Below are positions 28,118 to 37,490 of a stretch of DNA of 64,000 nucleotides, in pieces. A program made the position numbers and the translations under genes. Position 1 is the first letter of the stretch. The number at the start of each line of letters is the position of its first letter. The stretch is taken from assembly GCA_022843845.1 (NCBI GenBank), contig JALHMW010000008.1:62001-126000 (forward strand), read 5' to 3'. A model generated the notes under the pieces. That model saw nothing but the letters and a program-made list of their open reading frames with translations. It had not been told where the DNA came from and made no database searches. This stretch comes from Archangium sp. (GTDB taxonomy: Bacteria > Myxococcota > Myxococcia > Myxococcales > Myxococcaceae).

Positions 28118-29443
28118 TCAGGGCTGTTTGACGCGCTCGAGCGCACGAGAGGCCAGCGCGTTCTCGGGTTGCTCCTCGAGCACCTTCTCGAGCCACCGGG
28201 AGGCCTCGGCCTGGGCGGCCTGTCGGTCCGCAGCGGGCTTCACCTTCATGTACTTCTCGGTGTGCAGGAGCCCCAGGCGGAGCGCGGCCTCGAGGTTGTC
28301 GGGGCGTTGGCTCAGCTCGGCCTTCAGCTCGCGATCAGCAGCGGGCCAGTTGCCCTCGAGCTGGAACACCATGGCCAGCTTGCCCCGCGCGTACCAGTTC
28401 TCGGGGCGCAGCCGAACGGCGGTGCGAAACGCAGTGCGTGCCTTCTCGAGCTCCTGCCGCTCGATGGCCACGTCGCCCAGCTTGAACCACGCGTCGTCGA
28501 GGGTCGGGTTCTTCTCGAGCGCCTTCTCGTACAGCTCGCGCGCCTGGGTGCTGCGCTGCCGGGCCGTATAGAGATCGGCGAGGTAGAGGTAGGCCTTGCC
28601 GTCTTCGGGAGACAGCTCGATGGCGCGCTTGAGCTCTTCCATGGCGCGGCCCGCGTCGTCGACCCGCGCTGCGGCGAGCCCCAGCAACGCGTGCACGACG
28701 CCGAGATCGGGGTACTCGCGAAGAATGTCCTCCAGCTCGGTGATCGCCTGCTGCGGCACGTCGGCGACCTGGAGCCAGCCCAGCGCCTGATCGAGCCTGG
28801 GCCGCGCCGCCTTGGGGAACCCGGCGAACGGGTCGGCGATCTCGTCCATCAACGCCTTCCCCGTCGCGGCCTCCTGGGCCGTGCAGTCACTCGTCACCAC
28901 CAGGCGAATCGAGGCGATCGCGTCTCTGGAGCGACCGACGCGGTGGAGTGCCTTCGCGTACGGCAGGTGCCACGAGGTGCGTTGAGGCGCACGCTCGAGC
29001 GCGGCGGCGAGGCTCTCTCTCGCGGCCTCGTACTGCTCCGACTCGAGGAGCGCGATGCCGAGGCGGTAGTGCAGCTCGCCCTCCGCCGGGGCCTTCTCGA
29101 CGGCCTTGCGGAACGCCAGCACCGCGCCGCCACCCGCTTCTTTCGCGTTCGCAAACAGGATCAACCCTCGCACGTAGTGGGCGACGGCCGTGTCGGCGGT
29201 GCCCAGCCGGGTCATCACGCCGGCCGACGTCCCGTTCTTCACGTGCGCTTCAGCCCAGCCTCTGGCGATGTCGAGATCGGCCGGCGCTTCGGCGTGCAGG
29301 GCGTCGAACAGCACGACTGCCTGGGCCGTGTCGCCCTTCTGCAGCGCGACCATCGCCTTCTCGCGCGGAGAGAGCACCGCGCCGCCCGACGACGTCGCGC
29401 ACGACGCGCCGAGGAGCAGCGTTGCGACGATGAAGGCCCTCAT
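28118..29443 (-). CDS. TPR-repeat lipoprotein
   Basis: Protein of 441 residues. The N-terminal signal ends in a lipobox (LLGASC, Cys15), so it is probably lipid-anchored in the envelope. The rest is a run of tetratricopeptide repeats with typical spacing, for example AYLYLADLYTARQRSTQA and the units after it, about ten in all. TPR lipoproteins serve as scaffolds for envelope complexes; the partner is not known. Its ATG overlaps the stop of the acyltransferase gene by 4 bases (ATGA), so the two are translationally coupled. Confidence 0.85.
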   Translation of the reverse strand: MRAFIVATLLLGASCATSSGGAVLSPREKAMVALQKGDTAQAVVLFDALHAEAPADLDIARGWAEAHVKNGTSAGVMTRLGTADTAVAHYVRGLILFANAKEAGGGAVLAFRKAVEKAPAEGELHYRLGIALLESEQYEAARESLAAALERAPQRTSWHLPYAKALHRVGRSRDAIASIRLVVTSDCTAQEAATGKALMDEIADPFAGFPKAARPRLDQALGWLQVADVPQQAITELEDILREYPDLGVVHALLGLAAARVDDAGRAMEELKRAIELSPEDGKAYLYLADLYTARQRSTQARELYEKALEKNPTLDDAWFKLGDVAIERQELEKARTAFRTAVRLRPENWYARGKLAMVFQLEGNWPAADRELKAELSQRPDNLEAALRLGLLHTEKYMKVKPAADRQAAQAEASRWLEKVLEEQPENALASRALERVKQP

Positions 29444-30222
29444 GCCGTCGCCTGATCTCGCGGCACGCCTTCGCGGCCCTTCATCGCCACCACGGTGCTC
29501 TTGTCGCCGCCCTTGCCGCCGAGCTCGAGCGAGAGATCGATGATGCGATCTCTCACGGCCTTCATCAGCGCCTCACGATCGTCGCCGAACTGCAGCGGAT
29601 CGATCGGCTCACCCAGCATGACGGTCACCGGGCCAGGCGTGATGTTCCACGAGTTCTTCGGCATCAGCTTGCCCGACCCCTCGATCACCACCGGCACCAC
29701 GGGGACCCCGGCCTTCATCGCGACCGCGAAGGGGCCCTTCTTGAACGGCATCACGGACTGATCGTCGCTGCGCGTGCCCTCGGCGAACATGCCGATCGAG
29801 ATGCCGCCGCGAATGCGCTGCGCCGCCAGCTCCAGCGAGCGCACGGCCTTCTTGTGGTTGCTGCGATCGACGAAGACGAACTTCGCCATCGACATGTACC
29901 AGCCCAGCACCGGCACGTACTTGAGCTGCTCCTTCGCGACGAAGCGGAAGTTCACCGGCAGCGCCGCGAACAGCGCGGGGATGTCGAGGGTCGACTGGTG
30001 ATTGCAGACGTAGATGGCTGGTTTCGTGAAGTCTGCCTTCTCGAGCCCGCGCACCGTGTACTGCGCGCCGCCAGCCCACAGCAGCACCGGCGACCAGATG
30101 CGCCGCACCACGAAGAGCGAGTTCGAGATGTTCAACGTGAAGAGTGACACGAGAATGGTGACCGGGAAGAGCACGGTCGTCCACGTGATGGCGATGAAGA
30201 CACAGAAGAGGTTGCGGAGCAT
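29440..30222 (-). CDS. PlsC-like 1-acylglycerol-3-phosphate acyltransferase
   Basis: Protein of 260 residues. It starts with a long hydrophobic segment (about 5-30), followed by the acceptor motif NHQSTLD (H-x4-D) and the glycerophosphate motif FAEGTRS. Both are required in lysophosphatidate acyltransferases. The reaction adds an acyl chain to position 2 of lysophosphatidic acid at the inner membrane. It lies between two TPR lipoprotein genes. Whether it is the housekeeping PlsC or a specialised copy cannot be told. It is about 5 kb from the PUFA synthase, which itself lacks an AGPAT domain, but on the other strand and in another operon. Confidence 0.88.
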   Translation of the reverse strand: MLRNLFCVFIAITWTTVLFPVTILVSLFTLNISNSLFVVRRIWSPVLLWAGGAQYTVRGLEKADFTKPAIYVCNHQSTLDIPALFAALPVNFRFVAKEQLKYVPVLGWYMSMAKFVFVDRSNHKKAVRSLELAAQRIRGGISIGMFAEGTRSDDQSVMPFKKGPFAVAMKAGVPVVPVVIEGSGKLMPKNSWNITPGPVTVMLGEPIDPLQFGDDREALMKAVRDRIIDLSLELGGKGGDKSTVVAMKGREGVPRDQATA

Positions 30223-30224
30223 GG

Positions 30225-30944
30225 CTACGGTCCAACGACGTCGGTGAAGGCGGAGGAACCCGCAAGAAAGGCGAACGCGGGGTCGGCCGCAACGGCCGGA
30301 GGGCTCCAGGCGCCCTTTGAAGCTGCCCGAGCGGCCTTCAGGTAGAGCAGCACGTCGGTCGATCGGCGCTGGGCTGCGGCGACACGCGCCAGGCCATAGG
30401 GGCCAAAGGCCGACTCCCGGCTGGTGCGCTCGAGGGCCTCGAACGCGGTCTGCGCCTCGGCGAACCGGGTGAGCGCCAGCAACGCGCAGCCCTCGAGGTA
30501 TCGCGCTTCGATCGACGTTGGCTCGAGGGCAATGGCGGCCCGCGCCTCGTTGAGGGCCGCTTCACCGTCACCGGCGCCTGCCCGAAGCAGCAGGGCCCGG
30601 CCCCGAATGACGGTCGCGACCGGCTCGTTCAGCGTGTCGACCCACGACAGCGCGGCGCCAGCGTCGAGGGCGTCGAGCGCGAGGCCTCCGAGCCCCAGCC
30701 TGGCGTCCCGAGAGGCGGAGTCGATCGCGAGCGCCTTGTCGAACGCGGCCGCGGCGAGCGGGCGTTGGTTGAGCCGCAGGTTGGCGACGCCCACGAGCGC
30801 CTGCGCCTGCGCGTTCGCCGGGTCGGCCTTCGAAGCGGCCTCATAGGCCGTGGCAGCCTCGGCCCAGCGGCCCTTCTTCGCCTGCTGGTGGCCTTGCTGG
30901 AGCAGGCGCTCGGCCGTCGACGGGCAGCCCGCGAAGGGGAGCAC
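30225..30944 (-). CDS. TPR-repeat lipoprotein, start codon unresolved
   Basis: The frame encodes a signal-like segment (RYATGLVVFLVLPFAGC) with a lipobox cysteine, then about five TPR-like units to the end, 2 bases before the acyltransferase start. The only ATG/GTG/TTG start downstream of the adjacent tRNA-Glu gene is the GTG at 30944. It leaves just six residues before the cysteine, too few for a signal peptide. The next possible GTG (31043) lies inside the tRNA. The coding part is real; the start may be non-canonical, or a small frame error may hide an ATG at 30970 that is one frame off. Confidence 0.7.
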   Translation of the reverse strand: MLPFAGCPSTAERLLQQGHQQAKKGRWAEAATAYEAASKADPANAQAQALVGVANLRLNQRPLAAAAFDKALAIDSASRDARLGLGGLALDALDAGAALSWVDTLNEPVATVIRGRALLLRAGAGDGEAALNEARAAIALEPTSIEARYLEGCALLALTRFAEAQTAFEALERTSRESAFGPYGLARVAAAQRRSTDVLLYLKAARAASKGAWSPPAVAADPAFAFLAGSSAFTDVVGP

Positions 30945-30996
30945 CAGAAAGACGACGAGCCCGGTGGCATATCTCCACCGGGCTCGTCGGTCCTGT

Positions 30997-31069
30997 TGAC
31001 CCCATCGGGATTCGAACCCGAGTTTTAGCCTTGAAAGGGCCACGTCCTAGGCCTCTAGACGATGGGGCC
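30997..31069 (-). tRNA. tRNA-Glu (anticodon TTC)
   Basis: On the minus strand the acceptor stem GGCCCCA pairs with TGGGGTC (one G-U pair), the anticodon loop is CTTTCAA and the T arm is CTCGGG-TTCGAAT-CCCGA-like. The anticodon TTC reads GAA and GAG. The 3' CCA is not encoded. It lies 5 bases after tRNA-Lys on the same strand, so both are likely cut from one transcript. Confidence 0.95.
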
Positions 31070-31074
31070 GAAAT

Positions 31075-31150
<76 letters not shown>

Positions 31151-31180
31151 GCACCTGTTGTTTTCGGGCTTCGTGTTTCC

Positions 31181-31762
31181 TCACTTCTTCTTCAGCGCTT
31201 TGTCTTCTTCGACCGTCACTTCCAACGACGCGGTGATGCCGTCAACCTGAATGTCGACGGTGGTCTGTCCTACGTCCAGTGGGAGCACGGCGTTTCCACC
31301 GACGATGGCGGCGATCTTCTTGTCGCGAGGCGTGTAGGTGGCTCCCCGCTTGCCGAGGTCGCGGCCCTTGAGGCCCAGGAATTTCAGCTGGATGGGCACC
31401 GACTCGCCGCCCTCCTTGATGGTGATGACCGGGTTGAGGACCTCGACCTTCTCGACGAACGACACTCGCACGGGGATGGCCGACTCGACGTCCTCGTACT
31501 TTGCGATCGCCTCGGTCACGCCGCTCTTTTTCGGTGTGACGACGCCTTTGGGGCTCACCTCGGCGATCTCCGGGTCCTTGCTGCGCCAGGAGACGATCGC
31601 GCGCTCGGCACGGTTTCCCGCGCGGGACATGCACCGCGCCGAGAGGTTCTTCGACTCACCGCGAGACTGGAACTCGACGTCAGCGGGAGCGATCTCGATG
31701 AAGTCGACCTTGTCGCAAGCGGAGGCGACACAGGCGAGCACTGCGAGGCAGAATCGTCGCAT
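31181..31762 (-). CDS. Lipoprotein with Big2-like immunoglobulin domains
   Basis: Protein of 193 residues. A short signal ends in a lipobox (CVASAC, Cys16). The segment near 58-85 (SWRSKDPEIAEVSPKGVV) has the spacing of bacterial Ig-like group 2 domains, and a second, weaker unit follows to the C-terminus (ITASLEVTVEE). Such domains are used on cell surfaces for binding or as spacers. The gene points away from greB, and the 61 bases between them must hold both promoters. Confidence 0.75.
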   Translation of the reverse strand: MRRFCLAVLACVASACDKVDFIEIAPADVEFQSRGESKNLSARCMSRAGNRAERAIVSWRSKDPEIAEVSPKGVVTPKKSGVTEAIAKYEDVESAIPVRVSFVEKVEVLNPVITIKEGGESVPIQLKFLGLKGRDLGKRGATYTPRDKKIAAIVGGNAVLPLDVGQTTVDIQVDGITASLEVTVEEDKALKKK

Positions 31763-31823
31763 TCGGCGCGCATAGCACGACCGGCTGGCTCCACGTCACG
31801 TCTCGCGGTACCTGTGGTGTTCC

Positions 31824-32393
31824 ATGCCGAAGCAACGCGACGACGACGAAGCCGAGCCGACCGAAGACGATGGCCCGATCGAACAGACCGATGACGACGA
31901 AGACGAGCCGAAGCCGAGAGGCCCGCTCTACATCACGCCGGGCGGCGCCGAGAAGCTGCGCTCCGAGCTGCGTCAGCTGCTGACGGTCGAGCGCCCGAAG
32001 GTGACGGCCGAGGTGTCTGCTGCTGCGGCGCTGGGCGATCGCAGCGAGAACGCCGAGTACATCTACGGCAAGCGGCGCCTGCGCGAGATCGATCGCCGCC
32101 TGCGGTTCCTCCAGAAGCGCCTCGAGGGCCTGACCGTCGTCGACCCGAAGGAGCAGAAGGACCCGACGCGGGTCTACTTCGGCGCCACCGTCACGCTGCA
32201 GAACGACGAAGACGAGACGAAGACGACCTACCAGCTGGTGGGGCCCGACGAGACCGAGCTGAAGACCGGCCGCATCTCGATCGACTCTCCGGTGGCGCGC
32301 GCGTTGATCGGCAAGACCGAGGGCGAGACGGTGACGGTGATGCGGCCCAAAGGTGAGGCTGACTTCACGTTGCTCACGATTCGTTACGTCTGA
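31824..32393 (+). CDS. greB: GreB-type transcription elongation factor
   Basis: Protein of 189 residues. After a highly acidic tail (residues 1-30, mainly Asp/Glu) comes the Gre coiled-coil domain with GDRSENAEYIYGKRR near 75. Its tip acids help RNA polymerase cleave backtracked RNA. The FKBP-like C-terminal domain follows (about 115-189). YIYGKRRLREIDRR is typical of GreB rather than GreA. The acidic N-terminal extension is not part of the E. coli protein. Confidence 0.9.
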   Translation: MPKQRDDDEAEPTEDDGPIEQTDDDEDEPKPRGPLYITPGGAEKLRSELRQLLTVERPKVTAEVSAAAALGDRSENAEYIYGKRRLREIDRRLRFLQKRLEGLTVVDPKEQKDPTRVYFGATVTLQNDEDETKTTYQLVGPDETELKTGRISIDSPVARALIGKTEGETVTVMRPKGEADFTLLTIRYV

Positions 32394-32465
32394 CGGGCGG
32401 TTCGCGCCTATGTTGCCGGTGCTGGATCTCGCTGCACAGCACTCCATTCCTTCCCAGGGGGCCGT

Positions 32466-33782
32466 TTGTCGCGGAAGAACTTCGTTCTCGACACCAACGT
32501 TCTGCTGCATGACCCGCGGTCGATTTACAGCTTCGATGACAACACGGTCGTCATTCCGATCTACGTCATCGAAGAACTCGACCAATTCAAGAAGGACATG
32601 AGCGAGCTGGGCCGCAACGCCCGGCAGATCGCCCGCTACCTCGACTCCCACCGCGCCGAAGGCACCCTCGCCGAGGGCGTGCCGATGCCCAACGGCGGCC
32701 TGCTGAAGGTCAGCTTCGTCGAGCGCGACCTGCCGAAGTCGATGGCCGACGGCAACCTGATGGACAACCGCATTCTCGCGGTCGCCATCGAGGTGCGTCA
32801 GCGCGACCCGAACGCGCAGACCGTCTTCATCACCAAGGACACGAACCTTCGTATTCGCGCCGATGCCCTGGGCCTGCTTGCCCAGGACTACGAGCCCGAG
32901 CGCGTCGAGATCAGCGAGCTGTACTCCGGCGTCTCGGAGCACACCGTCTCGGCCGAGGTGATCAACGAGCTCTACAAGCCCGGCGCGCAGGTGCAGCTCG
33001 AGGCGACGCTGTCGGCGAACGAGTTCGTGCTCCTCAAGGACGCCGCCAACGGCTCGCACACCGCGATGGGCCGCTACGATCTCGCGCAGAAGAAGATCGT
33101 GCCGCTCAACCGGGCCGTGAAGGACGGCACCTGGGGCATCCGGCCGCGCAACATGGAGCAGGGCTTCCTGCTCGATCTGCTCCTCAACGACGACATCAAG
33201 CTGGTCACCATCGTCGGCAAGGCCGGCACCGGCAAGACGCTGCTGGCGATCGCCGCGGGCCTGCAGAAGGTCACCGAAGAGACGGCGTACCAGAAGCTGT
33301 TGGTGAGCCGGCCGATCTTCCCGCTCGGCAAAGACATCGGCTACCTGCCCGGTGACGTGGAGCAGAAGCTCAACCCGTGGATGCAGCCGATCTTCGACAA
33401 CGTCGAGTACCTGCTCAACCTCTCGCGCACCGACAAGAAGGCCGGTCGCGGGCACCACGAGCTGATGGATCTCGGCATCGTCGAGATCGAGCCGCTCACC
33501 TACATCCGCGGCCGCTCGATCCCCAACCAGTTCATCATCGTCGACGAGGCGCAGAACCTGACGCCGCACGAGGTGAAGACGATCATCACGCGCGTGGGTG
33601 ACGGCACGAAGATCGTGCTGACCGGCGACCCGTACCAGATCGACAACCCCTACGTGGACTCGACCAACAACGGCCTGGTGCACGTGGTGAACCGGTTCCG
33701 CAACGAGCGCATCGCCGGCCACATCACCATGACCAAGGGCGAGCGGAGCGCGCTGGCCGAGCTGGCGACCAACCTCCTGTGA
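32466..33782 (+). CDS. PIN-PhoH family protein (PhoH2-like)
   Basis: Protein of 438 residues. The N-terminal PIN nuclease domain (about 1-140) has LDTN (Asp9) and the later acids of the fold. The C-terminal PhoH ATPase domain has Walker A GKAGTGKT at 251-258 and a Walker B IIVDEAQNL near 358. This combination is linked to RNA cleavage and helicase activity in PhoH2 proteins. The TTG start at 32466 follows an AGGGGG 5 bases upstream, and no in-frame ATG or GTG precedes the PIN motif. The stop overlaps the next start as GTGA. Confidence 0.9.
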   Translation: MSRKNFVLDTNVLLHDPRSIYSFDDNTVVIPIYVIEELDQFKKDMSELGRNARQIARYLDSHRAEGTLAEGVPMPNGGLLKVSFVERDLPKSMADGNLMDNRILAVAIEVRQRDPNAQTVFITKDTNLRIRADALGLLAQDYEPERVEISELYSGVSEHTVSAEVINELYKPGAQVQLEATLSANEFVLLKDAANGSHTAMGRYDLAQKKIVPLNRAVKDGTWGIRPRNMEQGFLLDLLLNDDIKLVTIVGKAGTGKTLLAIAAGLQKVTEETAYQKLLVSRPIFPLGKDIGYLPGDVEQKLNPWMQPIFDNVEYLLNLSRTDKKAGRGHHELMDLGIVEIEPLTYIRGRSIPNQFIIVDEAQNLTPHEVKTIITRVGDGTKIVLTGDPYQIDNPYVDSTNNGLVHVVNRFRNERIAGHITMTKGERSALAELATNLL

Positions 33783-34072
33783 GCGAACCGAAGCCCCCTT
33801 CGACCGAGCAGCCGCCGCCCCTCATCGAGTACCCGACCGTCTACGCCTTCAAGGTCATGGGCAAGCAGGAGCACGGCTTCTCGGAGTACGTGCGCCTGCT
33901 CTTCACCAGGCTGATGGGGACCGAGATCTCGCGGGACTCGATCTCGATCCAGCCCTCGTCGAAGGGCACCTACGTCTCGCTGACCGTCTCGGTGTACCTG
34001 CTCAGCGAAGAGCACCGCCGGAGCATCTATCTGCAGCTCCATCAGGAGAAACGAATCGTCTACTACCTCTGA
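33779..34072 (+). CDS. DUF493 (YbeD-like) small protein
   Basis: Protein of 97 residues from a GTG that overlaps the PhoH-like gene by 4 bases. After a Pro-rich start, the sequence YPTVYAFKVMG and later SKGTYVSLTVSVYL matches the DUF493 ferredoxin-like fold. The E. coli member YbeD is thought to have a regulatory role linked to lipoate metabolism, but function is not settled. Translational coupling suggests a link with the PhoH-like protein. Confidence 0.8.
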   Translation: MSEPKPPSTEQPPPLIEYPTVYAFKVMGKQEHGFSEYVRLLFTRLMGTEISRDSISIQPSSKGTYVSLTVSVYLLSEEHRRSIYLQLHQEKRIVYYL

Positions 34073-34149
34073 TCCAACCGCCCTCCGCACCCCCGCCGCG
34101 TCGGCGCATGACAGCCGCGTGGAGAGTGTGTAAGGGCCTGCGTGAGCCC

Positions 34150-34902
34150 ATGGTCGATCCGTTCCCGCTGTATCTTCCCAGTGAAGCCCGCCGCCTGTTT
34201 CAGAGCGAGTCGCTCTTGCGCCGATTCGCGCAGGCCGCCCACTTCACGGGCGGGTCGCGGCTCCTCGAAGTGCACGCGAGCCTCGGCGGCCTCGCGCTCG
34301 CCCGTGCGCTGAACTGCACGCTCACTGTGATTGAGCCTGATGCGAAGGTCGCCGACACGCTCAAGGAGCGCGCACGCCTCGCAGGCCTCGGCGACAAGGT
34401 GACGTGGCTGGTGCAGCCGCTCTCGACCGTGTCGTTTCCTGGGAAGTCGTTCGACGGCATCTTCTCGCTCGGCCGCATCGCAGGGCCGCCGGAGCTGCTC
34501 GCGCGCCTGTTCCGCCCGTGGCTCGATGAGAAGGGTCGCCTCGCGCTGACGTATGTGATGGCCGTTGGACGAACGCCGTCGCCGACCGCGCTGGAGAGCT
34601 GGGCGGAGCGGCTTGGCCGGCCGATCGTGTCGCCGCGAGAGACGCTGCTGAGTGTCGAGCCTGAGGGCTTCGAGCCGGAGATCGTCGAGACCCTCGGTGA
34701 CCCCGAGATGGACGAGTTCTACCGCGAGGTCGAAGCGGCGCTGGTGAAGCAGCCGGTCGAGACCGATGCGATCAAAGCGGTGAAGTCCGAGATCGTCGTG
34801 CACCGTGCGCAGCAGGGGAAAGCTGGAGCCACGTACGGCGTGATCGTCGCGCGTCGCAAAGAGCCTGGTGAGAAGCCTCCGCTCTCTCGCGACGGCGGCT
34901 GA
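34150..34902 (+). CDS. SAM-dependent methyltransferase-like protein
   Basis: Protein of 250 residues from ATG 34150; an in-frame ATG at 34108 would add 14 residues. The centre has a Rossmann-type arrangement: LLEVHASLGGLALARAL (motif I, with fewer glycines than usual), VIEPDAKV (ribose-binding acid) and FDGIFSLGRIAG (motif IV). The substrate is unknown. The weak glycine loop leaves room for a degenerate, non-catalytic member. Confidence 0.65.
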   Translation: MVDPFPLYLPSEARRLFQSESLLRRFAQAAHFTGGSRLLEVHASLGGLALARALNCTLTVIEPDAKVADTLKERARLAGLGDKVTWLVQPLSTVSFPGKSFDGIFSLGRIAGPPELLARLFRPWLDEKGRLALTYVMAVGRTPSPTALESWAERLGRPIVSPRETLLSVEPEGFEPEIVETLGDPEMDEFYREVEAALVKQPVETDAIKAVKSEIVVHRAQQGKAGATYGVIVARRKEPGEKPPLSRDGG

Positions 34903-35001
34903 GCTCATCGCGACGCGCTTCTTCTCTGACCGCGCCTGGGCTGCTCGGTCTTCGGGCCGACCGCCGATCTCTGGGTGCGCTACCGCTTCAGGCCCAGCAC
35001 G

Positions 35002-35739
35002 TCACCGGCCTCGTGAGCGCAGGAACTGGCTCAACAGACTCACATCGATGCCGGTGCCATCAGGACGCCACACGGGCGTTGGCAGACGTTGGCGCGCGCG
35101 CTCGGCGTGGAGCGGGTCGGGTGATCGTCCGGCGAGCCGAACGATGCCGTCACAGGTGATGGGGCAGGCGAGGGCGAACCGTGGGCTGTCCAGGACCTGC
35201 GCCGTCAGCGACTCGCCGATCTGCCAGCCGACGTAGCGCTGGTGGATGCCCGGCTCTGCGAGGTCAGCGATGACGACGGTGTGCGCCACCAGCGTGCGCT
35301 GAACGAGCACGACGCCGCTCGAGACGAGGGTGTCGACGATGAGATCGCCCGCGACGGCCAGCCGCGCCCCGCCGTCGACGATCAGCGAGCGCACCTCGAG
35401 ATCGCCCGCGACGACCAGACTCCGGCCGGGTTCCAGATCGATCAGGCCCGCGTTCGTGATCGATTCGCCGATGAACTGATGGGAGCGCGTGTCGACCCTC
35501 GCAGGCGCTTCGAGGTTCAGACGCACCAGCGCAGCAGCCAGCCACGTTCCGAAGAGCGGCCATGGTTCACTCAAGAGCCAGTCGATGGACGGCGATGAGC
35601 GGAACGCGCGTTCGAGTTGCCGGAGATCGGGCCGGCCGAACGGCGCGAGGAAGCGCAGGAGGGCAGGCTGCTCCTGCGCCTCGTCCCAGAGAATGGGGAT
35701 CGCGTTGGCGACGGCCTGGAGCAGCTCACGATCGGTCAC
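35002..35739 (-). CDS. Hypothetical protein with beta-helix-like repeats
   Basis: Protein of 245 residues from the GTG at 35739. The N-terminal 80 residues are helical. Residues about 95-160 hold short repeating strands (LVVAGDLEVRSLIVDGGARL and the next unit LAVAGDLIVDTLVSSG), a pattern seen in bactofilin-like and other small beta-helix folds. No family is named with confidence. It runs in the same direction as, and 28 bases after, the beta-barrel gene. Confidence 0.65.
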   Translation of the reverse strand: MTDRELLQAVANAIPILWDEAQEQPALLRFLAPFGRPDLRQLERAFRSSPSIDWLLSEPWPLFGTWLAAALVRLNLEAPARVDTRSHQFIGESITNAGLIDLEPGRSLVVAGDLEVRSLIVDGGARLAVAGDLIVDTLVSSGVVLVQRTLVAHTVVIADLAEPGIHQRYVGWQIGESLTAQVLDSPRFALACPITCDGIVRLAGRSPDPLHAERARQRLPTPVWRPDGTGIDVSLLSQFLRSRGR

Positions 35740-35767
35740 GGGATGGCCTGTTCTCCCGATTCAACCA

Positions 35768-36454
35768 TCAGAGGTACAGGCGCAGCTCGATCGACGGCGA
35801 AGGAATGAAGCTCGCCCCAACCACCACCTGGCTGAATCCGATGAGGCCGGAGGCAGTCGTGGATGTCGAGAGCGACAGCCTCGCGAGGTTCGCTTGCACG
35901 CGGAGCGAGAGCCGCTCGAGGAGTCGCAACTCGAGCGCGATGCCGCCGCCCACGCCGACCGACAGTGCGTTGCTGAAGACGACGCTATTCCCCAGAGCGC
36001 TGGGAACGCCTGCGTTGTAGCCGGCGAAGAGCGTCGAGAAGAGGGTGAACGACACCGGCGCGTCGGCGCTTGTCAGGATGAAGCGTGGGCTGACGCCAAA
36101 CCCGATCGTTCCCGTGAGCAAGCTCGTCACACTCCCCTGATTGACGCTGATGCTCTGCACCGACGCTTCCAAGCCAAGGCCGAGCGCGAATCGAGGCGAG
36201 AACAGGCGCTCCACCGAGACGCTTGGTGTGACGGGCGTGGTGAGCGGAGCCAGACCGTTGGGTGTGGTCGCCGCGATTCCTCCGGACACTCCTGAGGCGA
36301 AGAAGGACAGACCCGCGCCGAGGGACCAGGTCGGAGTGGCGATCGGGGGCAGCGCTGCAGCTTGAGCGACAGGCGGCGATGGTGGCGGGGACTCCTCGGA
36401 GCCGAGCGCGCTGGAGGCGAAGAGGGAGACGGCGATCGTGCACGCGATGCGCAT
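35768..36454 (-). CDS. Secreted, probable outer-membrane beta-barrel protein
   Basis: Protein of 228 residues. The ATG at 36454 follows a GAAAGGAAA ribosome site and starts a clear signal peptide (MRIACTIAVSLFASSALG). The mature part has alternating hydrophobic strands separated by Gly/Ser/Asn turns and ends in the aromatic-rich strand IELRLYL, as outer-membrane barrels do. About eight strands can be counted. Earlier in-frame codons overlap the divergent recombinase gene and are rejected. Confidence 0.7.
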   Translation of the reverse strand: MRIACTIAVSLFASSALGSEESPPPSPPVAQAAALPPIATPTWSLGAGLSFFASGVSGGIAATTPNGLAPLTTPVTPSVSVERLFSPRFALGLGLEASVQSISVNQGSVTSLLTGTIGFGVSPRFILTSADAPVSFTLFSTLFAGYNAGVPSALGNSVVFSNALSVGVGGGIALELRLLERLSLRVQANLARLSLSTSTTASGLIGFSQVVVGASFIPSPSIELRLYL

Positions 36455-36530
36455 GGATTTCCTTTCGAGCGATCGGCCGCGTAGCACGGGAACTTGGGGC
36501 AGGTGACAAGGTGGAGGACACTGACCGCCA

Positions 36531-37439
<909 letters not shown>

Positions 37440-37490
37440 GTCGTCAGCGAGAGTGGACATCGCGCGTCGGCTTCGCCACAAAGGCACCCG

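Noticed and set aside
29440-30222. The PlsC-like acyltransferase as the missing AGPAT of the PUFA synthase
   Set aside because: It lies on the other strand in an operon of TPR lipoproteins, and the family is general. Nothing links it to the synthase except distance.
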